From positions 3,038,001 to 3,102,000 of the forward strand of contig NZ_CP178740.1 in the NCBI RefSeq assembly GCF_047324305.1: a DNA stretch of 64,000 bases, in the 5' to 3' direction. The DNA is from Acerihabitans sp047324305 (GTDB lineage Bacteria; Pseudomonadota; Gammaproteobacteria; Enterobacterales; Enterobacteriaceae). This document shows positions 61,079 through 64,000 of this stretch, piece by piece. Under the pieces are notes generated by a model that did no database searches, was not told the origin of the DNA, and worked only from the letters and a program-made list of their open reading frames with translations. The translations under genes were made by a program, and so were the position numbers. The stretch's first letter is position 1; every line of letters starts with the position of its first letter.

Positions 61079-61444
61079 TTATTGATCGCCGCGATAGATG
61101 CAGCCGGCGGTACAGGTTTCTTTCACCATGATGCCGCTCAGCAGGGGCAGGCGGGGTTTAAGCTGTTGCCAAATCCAGTGGGCCAGTACTTCGCTGGTGG
61201 GGTTTTCCAGGCCGGGGATATCATTAAGATAATAATGGTCAAGCTGGTCGAGGATCGGCCGAAACAGCGCCTTGAGCTCGGCGAAGTCGATCACCCAGCC
61301 GGTGAACGGATCCACTTCACCGGTGATTTCCACGCGCACCATAAACGAATGGCCGTGCAAACGCCCGCATTTATGACCGTCGGGCACATGCGGCAAACGG
61401 TGCGCCGCCTCAAAAGTAAATTCTTTAAATAACGTGGTTACCAC
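61079..61444 (-). CDS. queD: 6-carboxy-5,6,7,8-tetrahydropterin synthase
   Basis: Converts dihydroneopterin triphosphate to 6-carboxytetrahydropterin for queuosine. I chose the GTG at 61444, with AGAGG 7 nt upstream, giving 121 residues as in E. coli and the N-terminus (M)-V-T-T-L-F-K-E-F. A TTG six codons earlier is less likely. Zinc ligands are His15, His30 and His32 (A-A-H-R-L-P-H and R-L-H-G-H), and catalytic Cys26 is in H-K-C-G-R. It ends M-V-K-E-T-C-T-A-G-C-I-Y-R-G-D. Together with queE and gluQ it forms a queuosine theme in this window. Confidence 0.95.
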   Translation of the reverse strand: MVTTLFKEFTFEAAHRLPHVPDGHKCGRLHGHSFMVRVEITGEVDPFTGWVIDFAELKALFRPILDQLDHYYLNDIPGLENPTSEVLAHWIWQQLKPRLPLLSGIMVKETCTAGCIYRGDQ

Positions 61445-61555
61445 TATAGGGCCTCTTGTCAAAACAAACGCTGCATGGTACCGAAATGCGGCTTATGATT
61501 CTATGTTATGTGCCGCCAACCCGTAATAAGTTGGCTAAGGGGCCATCAAAACACC

Positions 61556-62452
61556 ATGAACGCGGTCCAATCCTTGCTTTTATTCCTCTCGCCTCGGCGA
61601 ACCGCCGGGCTGTGGCTGTTATGCGCCCTGACGGCGTGCGCGTGCCGCGTCAGCGCCGCCGGGGGAGAAACGCTTGCCATACCCACGGCCGACGGCGCGA
61701 TGAGGGTCTATCTCTATCGTCCGATGGCCGATGCGCGCGATATGCCGGTGGTCATGGTGCTGCACGGGGTCAAACGCGACGGCGCCCAGGCGCGGGATCA
61801 ATGGATCGCCGCGGCCAATCATTACCATTTCCTGATTATAGCGCCCGAATTCCCCGGCACGCGTTATCCCGGCGCGCGGGGCTATATGTTGGGCAATACC
61901 GCGGCGGGTCCTGCGGTCCTTCCGGCAGCGCAATGGTCCTATTCCCGTATTGGCGATGTTTTCAACGCGCTGCGGCGCGAGGGCATTACGCGCCGCAGCG
62001 ACTATCTGTTGTACGGCCATAGCGCCGGCTGCCAGTTTGTCCACCGGATGCTGATGGCGCTGCCGGATATGCCGGCCAGGGCGGTGGTCTGCGCCTCGGC
62101 CGGCTGGTGGACGCCGCCGGATCCGCGCCGATCCTGGCCTTACGGGCTGGCGCGCGCGCCTTTTACCCTGGATGCCGCCCAGGAAGCCCGCTTCTTTGCC
62201 CGACCGACGCTTATCATGGTCGGAGAGCAGGATAGGCGCACCCGGCGCACCGCGATGCGTAACACCCCGCAGGCCCAGGCGCAGGGAAAGAACCGGCTTG
62301 AACGCGCCGGCTGGTATTTCCGGCGTGCGCAATCCCTGGCGGAACAGCAGAAAATGCCGTTTCACTGGCAATTTATCAGCGTATCCGGCGCCGGGCATCA
62401 AAGTCCGTTGCTGGTGGATGAGGCGGCCCGCTTTCTTAACCAGTTTAAGTAA
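61556..62452 (+). CDS. Exported alpha/beta hydrolase, possible lipoprotein
   Basis: A 298-residue protein from the ATG at 61556; an ATG at 61508 would add 16 residues. The N-terminus is a signal peptide whose hydrophobic core ends L-C-A-L-T-A-C28, a lipobox (L-T-A-C), though cleavage at V-S-A-A a little later is also possible. The alpha/beta hydrolase fold is indicated by V-V-M-V-L-H-G (oxyanion region), nucleophile Ser156 in Y-G-H-S-A-G-C, acid Asp226 in G-E-Q-D-R-R and His281 in S-G-A-G-H-Q-S-P. It resembles esterases of the feruloyl-esterase/PHB-depolymerase type more than lipases; the substrate is unknown. It lies between queD and cysJ, which adjoin in E. coli, so it is an insertion relative to that order. 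Confidence 0.8.
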   Translation: MNAVQSLLLFLSPRRTAGLWLLCALTACACRVSAAGGETLAIPTADGAMRVYLYRPMADARDMPVVMVLHGVKRDGAQARDQWIAAANHYHFLIIAPEFPGTRYPGARGYMLGNTAAGPAVLPAAQWSYSRIGDVFNALRREGITRRSDYLLYGHSAGCQFVHRMLMALPDMPARAVVCASAGWWTPPDPRRSWPYGLARAPFTLDAAQEARFFARPTLIMVGEQDRRTRRTAMRNTPQAQAQGKNRLERAGWYFRRAQSLAEQQKMPFHWQFISVSGAGHQSPLLVDEAARFLNQFK

Positions 62453-62539
62453 TAAGTTTTACCGAAATAACTCTTTAGGCTATTTAGTTATTTATTATTG
62501 CCATCGCATCCTTTATTGATTGCGTCGCACTGAGTAACC

Positions 62540-62567
62540 TTACAAACTCTGGTGATCCCTTAATACA
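62540..62567 (+). promoter_or_regulatory. Candidate cysJ promoter region
   Basis: TTACAA (62540-62545), 16 bp, AATACA (62562-62567), about 42 bp before the cysJ ATG, below an A+T-rich stretch (62453-62520) where a CysB site would be expected. The hexamers are weak, in keeping with an activator-dependent promoter. Confidence 0.35.
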
Positions 62568-62608
62568 CGCCCGGCCCTACTGGTACGCACAAGGAAATTC
62601 GAACAGCA

Positions 62609-64000
62609 ATGACGACTCAGGCCCCACCAACTTCTTTGCTCCCGCTGAATCCGGAACAACTCGCCCGCCTGCAGGCTGCAACCGGTGATTTTTCGCCGCT
62701 GCAGATGGCCTGGGTATCCGGTTATTATTGGGGGCAGGTCAACCAGACGCCCGTCGCCGGTACCCCTCCGGCGCCCGCGCCGACGCAGGCGCACGCCATT
62801 ACGCTGCTGTCCGCGTCGCAAACCGGCAACGCCCGGCGGGTGGCGGAACAGCTGCGCGACGATTTGATCGCCGCCAAACTGGATGTCACCCTGGTAAACG
62901 CCGGCGATTATAAATTTAAACACATCGCCCAGGAAAAGCTGCTGGTGATCGTCGCCTCCACCCAGGGCGAGGGCGATCCGCCGGAAGAGGCGGTGGCGCT
63001 GTATAAATACTTGTTTTCGAAAAAAGCCCCCCGGCTTGCCGATACGCGCTTTGCGGTATTGGGCCTCGGCGATACGTCCTATGAGCACTTTGCCAAGATA
63101 GGCAAGGATTTTGACGCGCGTCTGGCCGAGCTCGGCGCCCAGCGGCTGCTGGACAGGGTTGACGCCGATGTTGAATATCAGCCGGTGGCGCAAGCCTGGC
63201 GCCGGGATATCGTGGCGCTATTGCAAGCGCGGGTGCCGCAGGAAAGCGCGGCCCGGCACGAGATAACCCTCAGCGGCGCGGTAGATGAAGTCGATTCCAC
63301 GCCTTATACCAAAGAACAGCCGCTGGTGGCCGCCATTGCGGCGTCGCAAAAAATTACCAGCCGCAGCTCGCTGAAAGACGTGCGCCATATCGAAATCGAT
63401 CTCGGCGACTCCGGCCTGCGTTACCAGCCGGGAGACGCCCTGGGCGTCTGGTATGAAAACGACCCGGCGCTGGTGGACGAACTCTTGACGCTGCTATGGC
63501 TGGACGGCGGACAAACGGTGACGGTGGAAGGACAAACCTTATCCCTCGCCGATGCGCTGCGCGCTCATTACGAACTGACCCAGAACACTACCCTTATCGT
63601 CGGGGAGTATGCCGCCATGGCCCGCGACGAGGCGCTGCTGGCGCTGACGGCGGACAAGGAACGCCTGCAGCGGTACGCCCAATCGACGCCGATCGTGGAT
63701 ATGGTGCGCCAGGCGCCGGTGGAACTGGGCGCGGATCAGCTGCTGGCGCTGTTGCGTCCGCTAACGCCGCGGCTGTATTCCATCGCCTCGTCGCAGGCGG
63801 AGGTCAGCGACGAGGTGCATATCACGGTGGGCGTGGTGCGTTATGAGGTGGATGGCAGGCCGCGCACCGGCGGCGCCACCGGCTATCTGGCCGACCGGCT
63901 GGCCGAGGACGATCGGGTACGCATTTTTATCGAGCACAATAACAATTTCCGCCTGCCGGCCGATACCGACGCGCCGGTCATCATGATTGGACCCGGCACC
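62609..64000 (+). CDS. cysJ: Sulfite reductase flavoprotein alpha subunit, 5' part (continues past the window)
   Basis: CysJ passes electrons from NADPH through FAD and FMN to CysI for sulfite reduction in cysteine synthesis. The frame is open from the ATG at 62609 (AAGGAAA 11 nt upstream) to the window end: 464 codons of about 600. The FMN-binding flavodoxin domain (about 60-210) has S-A-S-Q-T-G-N-A-R-R and A-S-T-Q-G-E-G-D-P-P-E-E. The FAD domain follows with Y-Q-P-G-D-A-L-G-V-W, and P-R-L-Y-S-I-A-S-S-Q begins the FAD-binding motif. The NADPH domain has just begun (M-I-G-P-G-T). cysI and cysH would be expected beyond. Confidence 0.97.
   Translation, partial: MTTQAPPTSLLPLNPEQLARLQAATGDFSPLQMAWVSGYYWGQVNQTPVAGTPPAPAPTQAHAITLLSASQTGNARRVAEQLRDDLIAAKLDVTLVNAGDYKFKHIAQEKLLVIVASTQGEGDPPEEAVALYKYLFSKKAPRLADTRFAVLGLGDTSYEHFAKIGKDFDARLAELGAQRLLDRVDADVEYQPVAQAWRRDIVALLQARVPQESAARHEITLSGAVDEVDSTPYTKEQPLVAAIAASQKITSRSSLKDVRHIEIDLGDSGLRYQPGDALGVWYENDPALVDELLTLLWLDGGQTVTVEGQTLSLADALRAHYELTQNTTLIVGEYAAMARDEALLALTADKERLQRYAQSTPIVDMVRQAPVELGADQLLALLRPLTPRLYSIASSQAEVSDEVHITVGVVRYEVDGRPRTGGATGYLADRLAEDDRVRIFIEHNNNFRLPADTDAPVIMIGPGT

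Overview
This window is a chromosomal segment of a member of the Enterobacterales. Gene content and order follow the Escherichia coli region around minute 3-4 (speD to cdaR) and then the minute 62-63 region (gud genes, barA, relA, pyrG, eno, queE, queD, cysJ). Many genes that separate these in E. coli are absent (cueO, gcd, the yad fimbrial genes, fhuA). The G+C-rich coding style, reduced gene order and an ankyrin-repeat protein suggest a Sodalis-like or other Pectobacteriaceae/Bruguierivoracaceae bacterium. That placement is inference, not something the sequence proves.

Layout. 1-792: 3' part of an ankyrin-repeat gene. 818-3810: spermidine synthesis (speE-speD), yacC, hpt. 3862-6330: carbonic anhydrase and the yadGH ABC exporter. 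6380-13623: pantothenate/folate genes (panD, panC, panB, folK), poly(A) polymerase with an ATT start codon, gluQ, dksA, sfsA, thpR. 13772-18846: hrpB and PBP1B. 19033-22848: fhuCDB hydroxamate-siderophore uptake without the receptor fhuA. 22861-31917: hemL, clcA, erpA, mtnN-btuF-yadS, dgt, degP.

32101-44506 is a complete D-glucarate/D-galactarate catabolic island: regulator cdaR, gudPX, gudD, garD and garPLRK. E. coli keeps these genes at three separate loci. Transporters GudP and GarP bring in the diacids, GudD and GarD dehydrate them to 5-keto-4-deoxyglucarate, GarL cleaves this to pyruvate and tartronate semialdehyde, and GarR and GarK convert the latter to 2-phosphoglycerate. All five promoters of the island carry an inverted-repeat box (consensus TTGTGC-N4-GCACAA) at exactly the same distance from the -10 hexamer. 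This is very probably the CdaR operator in an activator position, and CRP-like sites lie in the same intergenic regions.

44598-55050: barA, rlmD, relA, mazG, pyrG, eno. 55183-60044 is the most unusual region: five minus-strand paralogues, plus a remnant of a sixth, inserted between eno and queE. Their cores resemble AA10 lytic polysaccharide monooxygenases (chitin-binding type 4), but none has a signal peptide. Each carries a low-complexity N-terminal extension holding all of its cysteines. Four have lost both histidines of the copper-binding histidine brace, with the second uniformly Arg. The fifth keeps both, but its first histidine is internal, directly after an arginine. 60307-64000: queE, queD, a secreted alpha/beta hydrolase and the first 464 codons of cysJ. 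No rRNA, tRNA, insertion sequence or CRISPR array was seen.
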